Below are positions 8,680-18,365 of a DNA stretch of 64,000 bases, piece after piece. The notes under the pieces are model-generated. The model saw only the letters and a program-made list of their open reading frames with translations. It made no database searches and was not told the DNA's origin. This stretch comes from Mycolicibacterium arabiense (GTDB lineage: Bacteria > Actinomycetota > Actinomycetes > Mycobacteriales > Mycobacteriaceae), in NCBI RefSeq assembly GCF_010731815.2, contig NZ_AP022593.1, forward strand, positions 2,294,001-2,358,000, read 5' to 3'. The translations under genes and the position numbers were made by a program. Each line of letters begins with the position of its first letter. The first letter of the stretch is position 1.

Positions 8680-9399
8680 GTGGCGACCATCGCGCCGGGC
8701 TACTCGACCTACCGCGGCACCTACCAGGTCGCCGAGCGCCCCAAGACGTCCTACCGGCACCTCGTCGTGGTGTGGGTGCTGGCCATCGCCCTCATCGCGG
8801 CCGGCCTGGTCGCGCTGTCCGGCGCCCTCGCGCGGCCGCCGTCCCGCTACGTGTGCCCCCCGGACTGTGGGACGCCGCCGATCGGCGAACCCGTGACGAT
8901 CAACCCCCGCTTCACTGCCGCGGACGGCTCGTTCAGCGTCGCCTACCCGGCGGAGGGCTCCGCGTACGACGTCAAGATGGAGCCCGACGGCATCAACGCC
9001 GATCTGCTGGTCGGCGACGGCGGCACGCTGCAGCTGTTCGGCGAGCCGGCCCGCGGCCGTGCACCGCGCGACATCGCCTACGAGCTGGTGCTCGAGTCGA
9101 TACCCGACATCAAGACGGCCTACGAGATCCCGAACGCGATGGTCGGCTACCAGCCCGGCTTCGGCGTCGCCGTGGACTGCTGGCCGCAGGGCATGGCCAC
9201 GAGCTACACCCGGATGCGGGTGCTGATCATGGTGGCGGTGAAGAACGATCTGGCGCTGGTCGCCGCCGCGCTCGGGCCGTACCACGCGTTCGGCCCCGAG
9301 TTCGGCTCCGGCAAGCCCTCGGCCGCCAACCTCCAGATCGCCTTGGACATGGGCAAGTACGTCAACAGCTTCACCTGGCGCGGCGACCCCCTGCGCTGA
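8680..9399 (+). CDS. Single-pass membrane protein, unknown function
   Basis: This 239-residue protein has one transmembrane segment (about residues 28-47, LVVVWVLAIALIAAGLVAL) after a cytoplasmic N-terminus. The rest is an extracytoplasmic domain that starts with CPPDCG and contains one more Cys (VDCWPQG). The outer domain has alternating polar/hydrophobic strands typical of small beta-rich lipid- or peptide-binding folds, but no family is recognised. The GTG start is two bases after the stop of the zinc-ribbon gene. It is the third gene of the S53 protease operon and is followed by a strong hairpin. Confidence 0.75.
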   Translation: MATIAPGYSTYRGTYQVAERPKTSYRHLVVVWVLAIALIAAGLVALSGALARPPSRYVCPPDCGTPPIGEPVTINPRFTAADGSFSVAYPAEGSAYDVKMEPDGINADLLVGDGGTLQLFGEPARGRAPRDIAYELVLESIPDIKTAYEIPNAMVGYQPGFGVAVDCWPQGMATSYTRMRVLIMVAVKNDLALVAAALGPYHAFGPEFGSGKPSAANLQIALDMGKYVNSFTWRGDPLR

Positions 9400-9419
9400 G
9401 CGGGCCCGCCCCCCTGCTG

Positions 9420-9483
9420 CGCCGAACTGGAGAGTCACGTCGTGAATCCCCCGCGCGGAGCAACGTGACTCTCCAGTTCGGCG
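9420..9483. terminator. Perfect 21-bp inverted repeat, terminator-like
   Basis: The arms at 9420-9440 and 9463-9483 (starting CGCCGAACTGGAGAGTCACG) are perfectly complementary, with a 22-base loop. It follows the three-gene protease operon and precedes the promoter of the next operon. It lacks a T-tract, as many mycobacterial 3' hairpins do. Confidence 0.75.
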
Positions 9484-9507
9484 GGTGACCGCGATCGCAC
9501 AATGCCG

Positions 9508-9535
9508 AATGGTGACATTGACCAATGTCACCATT
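9508..9535. promoter_or_regulatory. Perfect 28-bp palindrome, probable operator
   Basis: AATGGTGACATTG, a two-base spacer AC, and CAATGTCACCATT form a perfect palindrome 42 bases before the esterase gene. A possible -35 TTGACC (9518-9523) lies in its centre, and TGTACT (9541-9546), 17 bases further on, could serve as -10. A regulator bound here would cover the core promoter. The MerR gene at the end of the operon is the best candidate. Confidence 0.7.
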
Positions 9536-9576
9536 GATGGTGTACTCGTCGGACTGTTCGACCAACGGAGGTCCGA

Positions 9577-10578
9577 ATGCCCGCCACACCGAGTGCGAGC
9601 GATCCCGACATACCCATCCGCGGTTCGTTGCGCTCCCGCGGCGCCGCGAGGGTCAGCGGCCTGACGCTGCGCCAGATCAGCGCGGTGCTGCCACCCGAGC
9701 GAGCCTGGGGACTGTGGACCTCGCGCCAGATCGTCGCGCGGATCATGGACGCCTTCGGGCCGTCCCTGGCCGGCACCCGCGTCACCCCGGTCGACGTGCG
9801 ACTGGCCGACGGCAGGCGCGTGGTCGGGGAATGGGTGCGGGGCAGCGGCGTCGAGAGTTCCCGAGAACGCGCCATCTACTTCCTGCACGGCAGCGGGTTC
9901 GCGCTGTGCTCACCGCGTACGCACCGCCGCCTCACCGCGTGGCTGTCCCGGCTCACCGGACTGCCGGTGTTCTGCGTGGACTACCGCCTGGCACCCAAGC
10001 ACCGCTTCCCCGCAGCGGCCATCGACGTCCGCGCCGGCTGGGACTGGTTGTCCGAAGACCAGGGCTTCGACCCCGCCCAGGTCTTCATCGCGGGTGACTC
10101 CGCAGGCGGCCACCTCGCCGTCGACCTGCTGCTGCAGCCCGACGTGGCGCACCCGGCCGGCGTCGCGCTGTTCTCACCCCTGATCGACCTCACCTTCGGG
10201 CTGTCCCGCTCGCGCGAGGAGCTGCGCCGGGACCCGGCGATCCGCGCCGTCGACGCCGCCAAGCTGGTCGGCTTGTACTGCGCCGGAACCGATCTCACCG
10301 ATCCACGGCTCACACTCGACGTCGCGGCAGGCCGGACGCTGCCGCGGACGCTGATCCAGGCCGGCGGTGGCGAGATGCTCGTCGCCGACGCCCGCCGACT
10401 CGCCGCGGACGTCGCTGCGGCGGGAGGCGACTGCACGCTCGAGGTGTGGCCCGATCAGGTCCACGTGTTCCAGGCGCTGCCCCGGCTCACCCCCGAGGCC
10501 GCCCCTGCGATGCGCCGCGTCGCCGCGTTCGTCGCCGACTCCTGGGCCGACTCGAGCATGGAGAGGGCCGCCGGATGA
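9577..10578 (+). CDS. Alpha/beta hydrolase, hormone-sensitive-lipase family
   Basis: This 333-residue esterase has the HSL-type oxyanion motif HGSGF (usually HGGGF), the nucleophile elbow GDSAGG, and the Asp and His expected near the C-terminus (WPDQVHVFQ). It is probably a cytoplasmic carboxylesterase. The ATG is preceded by GGAGG. It is the first gene of an operon with an SDR, a diiron protein, a Baeyer-Villiger type monooxygenase and a MerR regulator. In such sets the esterase usually hydrolyses the ester or lactone made by the monooxygenase. Its stop overlaps the next start (ATGA). Confidence 0.85.
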   Translation: MPATPSASDPDIPIRGSLRSRGAARVSGLTLRQISAVLPPERAWGLWTSRQIVARIMDAFGPSLAGTRVTPVDVRLADGRRVVGEWVRGSGVESSRERAIYFLHGSGFALCSPRTHRRLTAWLSRLTGLPVFCVDYRLAPKHRFPAAAIDVRAGWDWLSEDQGFDPAQVFIAGDSAGGHLAVDLLLQPDVAHPAGVALFSPLIDLTFGLSRSREELRRDPAIRAVDAAKLVGLYCAGTDLTDPRLTLDVAAGRTLPRTLIQAGGGEMLVADARRLAADVAAAGGDCTLEVWPDQVHVFQALPRLTPEAAPAMRRVAAFVADSWADSSMERAAG

Positions 10579-11420
10579 ACGTCTTCGGGTTCGGAAGCCC
10601 CAAGCGGACCGTCGGAGCCGACGCCGTCATCACCGGTGCGGGCAGCGGCATCGGCGCCGCCTTCGCCCTCGAGTTGGCCCGCCGCGGCGGCCGCGTGGTC
10701 TGCAGCGACCTCGACGAGAACACCGCAGCCGCAACGGCCAAGGCCATCGTCGACGCCGGCGGCTCGGCCACCTCCGTGCGATGCGACGTGGCCCAGATCG
10801 ACGACGTCACCGCGCTCGCCGCTCGTGCGACGGAGTGGTTCGACGGGGCTCCCACGCTCGTCATCAACAACGCAGGCGTCGGCGCGGGCGGCACCGCCAT
10901 CGGCGAGGCGACCCTCGACGACTGGAATTGGGTGCTGGGCATCAACCTGTGGGGACCGATCCACGGTTGCCACGTCTTCGCGCCGATCCTGCGTGCCGCC
11001 GAACCCCGGCGGCCGCGGGGCATCATCAACGTCGCCTCCGCAGCGGCGTTCGGCGCCGCCCCCGGCATGGCCGCCTACAACGTGAGCAAGGCCGGCGTCC
11101 TGTCGCTGTCGGAGACCCTGGCCGCCGAACTGTCCGGCACCGGCATCGGGGTCACCGCGCTGTGCCCGACGTTCGTCAAGACCGGCATCGTCGAATCCGG
11201 CCGTATCACAGCGCAATCCACTCAGCTCGCCGACCGGTTGATGCGCCTGACCGGCTTCAGTCCCGAGCGGGTCGCCCGTACGTGCCTGGACACTCACGAC
11301 CGCGGCGGCCTCTACTGCATGCCGCAGCCCGACGCCAGGATCGGCTGGGGCATCAAGCGATTCACCCCGACGGTGTACACCCGCGCCGTCGGTCTGACCA
11401 CCCGCGTGACGACTTCCTAG
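10575..11420 (+). CDS. SDR family oxidoreductase
   Basis: This 281-residue classical short-chain dehydrogenase has the cofactor motif TGAGSGIG, VINNAG, a catalytic Ser in NVASAAAFG and the YNVSK catalytic pair. It begins at ATG 10575, overlapping the stop of the esterase gene; the longer in-frame extension to the left is antisense-like noise. In this operon the likely job is alcohol to ketone oxidation (or the reverse), feeding the monooxygenase. The substrate is unknown. Confidence 0.87.
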   Translation: MNVFGFGSPKRTVGADAVITGAGSGIGAAFALELARRGGRVVCSDLDENTAAATAKAIVDAGGSATSVRCDVAQIDDVTALAARATEWFDGAPTLVINNAGVGAGGTAIGEATLDDWNWVLGINLWGPIHGCHVFAPILRAAEPRRPRGIINVASAAAFGAAPGMAAYNVSKAGVLSLSETLAAELSGTGIGVTALCPTFVKTGIVESGRITAQSTQLADRLMRLTGFSPERVARTCLDTHDRGGLYCMPQPDARIGWGIKRFTPTVYTRAVGLTTRVTTS

Positions 11421-11430
11421 GAGGCCCCCG

Positions 11431-12351
11431 ATGGCTATCGACATGGACATGATGCTGGCGAAGATCAAGGACCGGCAGTGGGCGCTGGCCGACATCGACT
11501 GGGACGCACCCGGCGCCGAGACCATCAGCGACGAGTTCCGGCCCAAGCTCAAGGCCTTCATGGCCGACCTTTGCTGGATCGAGAACGTCGGTGCCCGCGG
11601 CTTCGCGGCACTCGCCAAGAAGGCACCGACGCCGACCCTGGCCGAGATCTACCGCTACTTCCACGCCGAGGAGCAGCGGCACGCGAACGCCGAACTCGCG
11701 CTGATGAAGCGCTGGGGCATGCTGGACGACGGCGAGATGCCGGAGCCGAACGTCAACATCCGACTGGCCATCCAGTGGCTGGACCGCTACGCCGACGACA
11801 TGTCACTGTCCGTGCTCGGCACCGTCATCCCGATGCTGGAGGTGGCGCTCGACGGCGCGCTGCTCAAGTTCCTGCTCGACGAGGTCCACGACCCCGTCTG
11901 TCACCAGGTGTTCGAGAAGATCAACAACGACGAATCCCGCCACATCGCCGTGGACTTCGAGGTGCTCAACCTCATCGGCCACGCGAAGGCGCGCAAGCTC
12001 GCCGTCGACTTCGTCGGCAGCTTCGCCACTCCCGGCCTGATCATCGGGATGATCATGTACGTACCGCTGCTCAACCGGATGCGGAACAACATCGTCGACA
12101 TGGGCCTGGAACCCGAACGCCTGTACAAGGCCATGATGAGGTTCAAGGACCTCGGTGGACGCGCCGAATACACCTGGCGCGTACCGACATACCAGATGCT
12201 CAAGCTCCACGCCCGCATGGTGGTCAAGCCCGACAACCCCTACCACTGGATCGCCAACCCCATGGTGTGGGCATCGGACCGCTACCCCAAGAAGCTCTTG
12301 AGCCCCATCCCGACCTGGTTCAAGGAACTCACCCACGAGCCGGCGGCCTGA
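11431..12351 (+). CDS. Ferritin-like diiron protein (metal-dependent hydrolase family)
   Basis: This 306-residue helical protein carries two diiron-type motifs: EEQRHANAE at about residues 75-83 and NNDESRHIAVDFE at about residues 166-178. They look like the ExxH and E...ExxH ligands of ferritin-like di-metal sites. Proteins of this type are annotated as predicted metal-dependent hydrolases, but the motif suggests an oxygen-activating or oxidase role. A hydrophobic stretch (TPGLIIGMIMYVPLL) follows. AGGAGG precedes the ATG. It lies between an SDR and a flavin monooxygenase in one operon, so it probably acts on the same compound. Confidence 0.75.
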   Translation: MAIDMDMMLAKIKDRQWALADIDWDAPGAETISDEFRPKLKAFMADLCWIENVGARGFAALAKKAPTPTLAEIYRYFHAEEQRHANAELALMKRWGMLDDGEMPEPNVNIRLAIQWLDRYADDMSLSVLGTVIPMLEVALDGALLKFLLDEVHDPVCHQVFEKINNDESRHIAVDFEVLNLIGHAKARKLAVDFVGSFATPGLIIGMIMYVPLLNRMRNNIVDMGLEPERLYKAMMRFKDLGGRAEYTWRVPTYQMLKLHARMVVKPDNPYHWIANPMVWASDRYPKKLLSPIPTWFKELTHEPAA

Positions 12352-12352
12352 C

Positions 12353-13897
12353 GTGGCGGCACGGGGCACCACCGGCATCCACGACACGCTCATCGTCGGC
12401 AGCGGCTTCTCCGGCATCGGCGCGGCGATCAAGCTGACCCAGGCGGGCGTCGACGACCTCGTCATCGTCGAGCGCGAGCATCGCGTGGGCGGCACCTGGC
12501 GCGACAACACCTATCCCGGTGCGGCGTGCGACATCCCGTCGCTGCTGTACTCGTTCTCGTTCGTCCCCAACCCGACGTGGTCACGGGCCTACTCCCCCGC
12601 CGAGGAGATCCAACGGCACATCGAGGACATGGTCGACCGGTTCGACCTCCGGCGCCGCATCCACTTCGGCGTCGAGGTGAACGGCCTCGACTTCGACGAG
12701 GACCTCGGCATCTGGGACGTCCGGACCACCGGCGGCGAGACCTACCGGGCGCGCACCGTCGTGCTGGCATCCGGTCCGCTGCCCGACCACGACTGGCCCG
12801 ACATCCGCGGGCTCGGCACCTATGAGGGCACCAAGATCCACAGCGCCCGCTGGGACCACGACTACGACTTCACCGGCAAGCGGGTCGCCGTGATCGGCAC
12901 CGGCGCAAGCGCGGTTCAGATCGTGCCCGAGCTGGTGAAGCAGGCCGGCTTCGTCAAGGTCTTCCAACGCACCCCGGGCTGGGTGATGCCGCGCATGGAC
13001 CTCGCGACGCCCCCTGCGGCGCAACGCGTCTTCGAGAAGGTGCCTGCCGTGCAACGCATTGCGAGGGGTGCGCTGTACTGGGGGCACGAGGCCAGCGCGA
13101 CCGCACTGGTGTGGAACTCACCGCTGACCAATGTGGTCAAGCGAATCAGCAAGGCGCACCTGAAACGACAGGTCCAGGACCCGTGGCTGCGTCGGCAGCT
13201 CACGCCCGACTTCACCCCAGGGTGCAAGCGCATCCTGATCTCCAACGACTACTACCCCGCGCTGCAACGCGACAACTGCAAGCTGATCGACTGGCCGATC
13301 GCCACGATCAGCCCCGTCGGCATCCGCACCAGCGACGGCATCGAGCACCACCTCGACGCCATCGTCTTCGCCACCGGGTACGACGTCCACCTCACCGGCC
13401 CGCCGTACCCGGTGACCGGCCGCGGCGGCCGCACCATGGCGCAGGACTGGGCGGGCGGTGCGCAGGCCTACAAGAGCATCAACGCCCACGGCTACCCGAA
13501 CCTGTTCCTCATGACCGGCCCGAACTCCGGGCCCGGCCACAATTCGCTGCTGGTGTTCGTCGAGGGACAGATCGACTACGCCGTTGCCGGCATCACCAAG
13601 ATCCTGCGCGACGACCTGCGCTACCTCGACGTCCGGGAGGACGTTCAGCGCACGCACAACGAGGTCATCCAGCGGCGATTGACGAAGACGACGTGGATGA
13701 GCGGGTGCAGCAGCTGGTATCTGACACCCGACGGGTTCAACGCCTCGATGTACCCCGGGTTCGCCACACAGTATCTTCGACAGATGCGTGACTTCCGGTT
13801 CGGCGACTACGACGCGGTGCCGCGGGACGCGGCGAGTCCCGCACCCGGCGACGTGCGCGCCCGCCGATCCGGTGGAGCAGTCATGTCATCTGCCTGA
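12353..13897 (+). CDS. Flavin monooxygenase, Baeyer-Villiger type
   Basis: This 514-residue NADPH/FAD enzyme has an N-terminal FAD-binding GSGFSGIG, the RVGGTWRDNTYPGAACD segment typical of Baeyer-Villiger monooxygenases, and a second Rossmann motif GTGASAVQ. Between these lies a stretch resembling the BVMO fingerprint (GTYEGTKIHSARWDHD), and FQRTPGWVMPR follows. The reaction would insert oxygen next to a carbonyl to give an ester or lactone. The GTG start lies one base after the stop of the diiron gene. Together with the SDR and esterase it can form an alcohol-ketone-ester-acid pathway. The substrate is unknown. Confidence 0.88.
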   Translation: MAARGTTGIHDTLIVGSGFSGIGAAIKLTQAGVDDLVIVEREHRVGGTWRDNTYPGAACDIPSLLYSFSFVPNPTWSRAYSPAEEIQRHIEDMVDRFDLRRRIHFGVEVNGLDFDEDLGIWDVRTTGGETYRARTVVLASGPLPDHDWPDIRGLGTYEGTKIHSARWDHDYDFTGKRVAVIGTGASAVQIVPELVKQAGFVKVFQRTPGWVMPRMDLATPPAAQRVFEKVPAVQRIARGALYWGHEASATALVWNSPLTNVVKRISKAHLKRQVQDPWLRRQLTPDFTPGCKRILISNDYYPALQRDNCKLIDWPIATISPVGIRTSDGIEHHLDAIVFATGYDVHLTGPPYPVTGRGGRTMAQDWAGGAQAYKSINAHGYPNLFLMTGPNSGPGHNSLLVFVEGQIDYAVAGITKILRDDLRYLDVREDVQRTHNEVIQRRLTKTTWMSGCSSWYLTPDGFNASMYPGFATQYLRQMRDFRFGDYDAVPRDAASPAPGDVRARRSGGAVMSSA

Positions 13898-13898
13898 C

Positions 13899-14816
13899 GT
13901 GTCCGGCAAGCAGCCGCGGCAGCAGGCGGGCGCCATCTCGAACATCCTCAACGGGCTTCGACGGGCGCCGCGCCAAATCCGGCGCGGGTCACGCGACGTC
14001 ATCGAGAACGCGGTGTCCCAACTGTTCGATGCGGCGGTCCAGCCGCACGGCATCGAGGCGTCCGGCGAGTACCGCATCGAGGAGCTGGCGCGGCTGGCGG
14101 GCACCACCACGCGCAACATCCGGGTGTATCGCGACCGTGGGCTGCTGCACCCGCCACTGCGCGTCGGCCGCATCGCGCTGTTCAACGACACTCACCTGAC
14201 CCGGCTGCGGCTCATCACGTCGATGCTCGACCGCGGCTACAACATCGCCCACGTGCACGAGATGCTGTCGGCCTGGGAGCAGGGCAAGGACCTCGGCGAC
14301 ATGCTGGGCCTCGAATCCGCCATCGCGGGCACCTGGGCCACCGAACGGCCCGAGCGCATGACCGAGGACGACGCCCGCAGCCTGGTCGACGACGACCCGG
14401 CATTCGAGCGGATGCTCGGCAACGGCGTCATCAAGCGCGACGCCGAGCACGACGGCCAGGTCACGGTGGTGCGGCCGCAGCTGATCGAGATCTTCAACGA
14501 GATCAAGCAGTACGGCGTCGCCACCGACAAGCTCGTCGACCTGCACGAGCAGATCGAGCCCCTGGCCGACCAGATCAGCGCCCTGCTGGTGCAGGCGGGC
14601 GTCGAGCACGTCGTCGACCGCATCAAGCCCGGCGCCGAGCTACCGCCGGATACCGAAGTGGCGGAACTGATCACGATGCTGGTGCGATTCCGCACCCAGG
14701 CCGTCAGTGCGGTCACCGCCACGCTGGCGTTCTCGATCGAGACGACGATCGAATCGGCCGTCAGCCAGATCCTCGGCGACTACATCGCCAAGGCGGCCGA
14801 CGCCGAAGCCGACTAG
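13899..14816 (+). CDS. MerR-family transcriptional regulator
   Basis: This 305-residue regulator has a MerR winged helix at about residues 50-120 (YRIEELARLAGTTTRNIRVY, RDRGLLHPPLRVGR), then a long C-terminal effector domain of about 180 residues. The latter lacks the Cys clusters of metal sensors, so an organic ligand is more likely. The GTG at 13899 lies one base after the monooxygenase stop and was chosen over earlier in-frame starts inside that gene. It closes the five-gene operon and is the natural candidate to bind the palindrome at 9508-9535. Confidence 0.87.
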   Translation: MSGKQPRQQAGAISNILNGLRRAPRQIRRGSRDVIENAVSQLFDAAVQPHGIEASGEYRIEELARLAGTTTRNIRVYRDRGLLHPPLRVGRIALFNDTHLTRLRLITSMLDRGYNIAHVHEMLSAWEQGKDLGDMLGLESAIAGTWATERPERMTEDDARSLVDDDPAFERMLGNGVIKRDAEHDGQVTVVRPQLIEIFNEIKQYGVATDKLVDLHEQIEPLADQISALLVQAGVEHVVDRIKPGAELPPDTEVAELITMLVRFRTQAVSAVTATLAFSIETTIESAVSQILGDYIAKAADAEAD

Positions 14817-14834
14817 GGCAGTTTTCCCGGCGCC

Positions 14835-16415
<1,581 letters not shown>

Positions 16416-16449
16416 CGGGCCAGTCTAGTGGCGGCACGAGCCCGACCCG

Positions 16450-18186
16450 TCAGCCCGCCGAGCTGACGGGTTCGATCGGCAGCCGACGCAGCGCCGCGGG
16501 GGCGTGCTCGGGCACCACGGGGCGCACCGGCGGGATCGGATCGAGCCGACGGTAGGGCTCACCCTGGCTGGGCCGCAGGTCTTCCTCACCCTTGTTCGGC
16601 CACAGCGCCGCCGCACGCTCGGCCTGGGCGGTGATGGTCAGCGACGGGTTCACGCCGAGGTTGGCCGACACCGAGGCACCGTCGACCACGTAGAGCGTCG
16701 GGTAGTTGTACACCCGCTGGTAGGGGTCGATCACCCCGTGCTCGGCGTCGCTGCCGATCGCGGCACCGCCGAGGAAGTGCGCGGTGAGCGGGATGTTGAA
16801 CAACTCGCCCCAGGTTCCGCCCGCGACGCCATCGATCTTCTTGGCGATGCGCCGGGTGACCTCGTTGCCCACCGGGATCCACGTGGGGTTCGGCTGGCCG
16901 TGGCCCTGCTTGCTCAGATACCGGCGCACGCCGAACTTGTTGCGCTTGGTGTAGGTGGTGATCGAGTTGTCGAGGTTCTGCATGACGAGTGCGATCATCG
17001 TGCGCTCACTCCAGCGCCGCGGGTTGAGCAGACGCATTGTGCCGCGCGGGTCGGACTTGGCCGACTGGATCAATTGCTTCCACCGCGGCACGCCGGAACC
17101 GTCGGGCAGCAGGCCGTCGGTCATCAGCGTCTGCAGCAGACCCATCGCGTTGGAGCCCTTGCCGTAGCGGCACGGCTCGATGTGAGTGTCCTCCGACGGG
17201 TGGATCGACGACGTGATCGCGACACCGTGGGTCAGGTCCAGGTCGTCGCGCACGCGCAGCCGTCCCGCGCCGACGATCGACTCGGAGTTGGTGCGGGTCA
17301 GCACGCCGAGCTTCTCCGACAGTTCCGGCAGCCGCCCGGTGTCGCGCAGCTTGAACAGCAGCTTCTGGGTGCCGTAGGTGCCGCCGGCGACGATGACCTG
17401 CGCGGCGGTGTACGTCGTCTTCTTCCTGCGGACCCAGCGTCCCGTCCGGACGGTGTGCACCTTCCACGACCCGTCGGGCTGCGGTTCCAGATCGTTGACG
17501 GTGGTCATCGGAATGACGTCGGCCCCAGCGCTTTCCGCGAGCCCGAGGTAGTTCTTCAGCAGAGTGTTCTTGGCGCCGTAGCGGCAGCCCGTCATGCAGG
17601 AACCGCACTCGATGCACCCCGTTCGCTCTGGTCCCACGCCGCCGAAGTACGGGTCGGGGACGCGCTTGCCTGGGGTCTTTTCGTTGTCGGGACCGAAGAA
17701 CACGCCGACGGGGGTCGGAACGAAGGTGTGGCCGACGCCCATGTCGTCGGCGACCTCCTTCATGATCCGGTCGGCGTCGGTGAAGGTCGGGTTGGTGACG
17801 ACGCCGAGCATGCGCTTGGCCTGCTCGTAGTGCGGCATCAACTCCTCGCGCCAGTCGGTGATGTCGCGCCACTGCCCGTCCTTGAAGAACGGTTCGTTCG
17901 GCACATAGAGGGTGTTGGCGTAGTTCAGCGATCCGCCGCCGACACCCGCGCCCGCCAGGATCATCACATTGCGCAGCAGGTGGATGCGCTGGATGCCGTA
18001 CATGCCGAACTGCGGCGCCCACAGGAACTTGCGCAGGTTCCACGAGGTCTTCGCGAACTCGGCGTCGGCGAACCGCCTGCCCGCCTCGAGTACGCCGACG
18101 CGGTAACCCTTCTCGGTTAGCCGGAGTGCACTCACACTGCCACCGAAGCCGGAGCCGATGATCAGGACGTCGTAGTCATGAGCCAT
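16450..18186 (-). CDS. choD: GMC-type oxidoreductase, ChoD homologue
   Basis: This 578-residue FAD oxidoreductase starts with the dinucleotide motif IIGSGFGGSVSALRL and is very close along its whole length to M. tuberculosis ChoD (Rv3409c), annotated as cholesterol oxidase. A ferredoxin-like Cys cluster (CIECGSCMTGC) at about residues 190-200 is characteristic of this subgroup, as are GAGVGGGSLNYANT and the C-terminal GVNPSLTI. Whether cholesterol is the true substrate is unsettled for this family. It is transcribed on its own, with a palindrome just upstream. Confidence 0.88.
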   Translation of the reverse strand: MAHDYDVLIIGSGFGGSVSALRLTEKGYRVGVLEAGRRFADAEFAKTSWNLRKFLWAPQFGMYGIQRIHLLRNVMILAGAGVGGGSLNYANTLYVPNEPFFKDGQWRDITDWREELMPHYEQAKRMLGVVTNPTFTDADRIMKEVADDMGVGHTFVPTPVGVFFGPDNEKTPGKRVPDPYFGGVGPERTGCIECGSCMTGCRYGAKNTLLKNYLGLAESAGADVIPMTTVNDLEPQPDGSWKVHTVRTGRWVRRKKTTYTAAQVIVAGGTYGTQKLLFKLRDTGRLPELSEKLGVLTRTNSESIVGAGRLRVRDDLDLTHGVAITSSIHPSEDTHIEPCRYGKGSNAMGLLQTLMTDGLLPDGSGVPRWKQLIQSAKSDPRGTMRLLNPRRWSERTMIALVMQNLDNSITTYTKRNKFGVRRYLSKQGHGQPNPTWIPVGNEVTRRIAKKIDGVAGGTWGELFNIPLTAHFLGGAAIGSDAEHGVIDPYQRVYNYPTLYVVDGASVSANLGVNPSLTITAQAERAAALWPNKGEEDLRPSQGEPYRRLDPIPPVRPVVPEHAPAALRRLPIEPVSSAG

Positions 18187-18201
18187 TCCGACATTATGAA
18201 C

Positions 18202-18215
18202 TTACCGACCGGTAA
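18202..18215. promoter_or_regulatory. Palindrome upstream of choD
   Basis: TTACCGACCGGTAA, a near-perfect inverted repeat, lies 16 bases before the choD start. The form ACCGACCGGT is typical of TetR-family operators; it does not match the KstR sterol-regulator consensus. Confidence 0.45.
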
Positions 18216-18297
18216 CGTGCTAGACAGGCCACCCTAACTTGTAAAGAAAGTCAGCCATCGGCGCTGGCCACGCGTACGCGTGATCGGGCGCTGGCCG

Positions 18298-18353
18298 CGA
18301 ACGTGACGCTGGAGTGACTATCAGACGCCGGCGCGACGCTGGCGTCACGTTCG
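18298..18353. terminator. Hairpin downstream of guaB3
   Basis: The arms CGAACGTGACGC (18298-18309) and GCGTCACGTTCG (18342-18353) pair perfectly across a loop of 32 bases with further small repeats. It lies 12 bases past the guaB3 stop on the minus strand. Confidence 0.6.
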
Positions 18354-18365
18354 GCCTCCAGGCGG

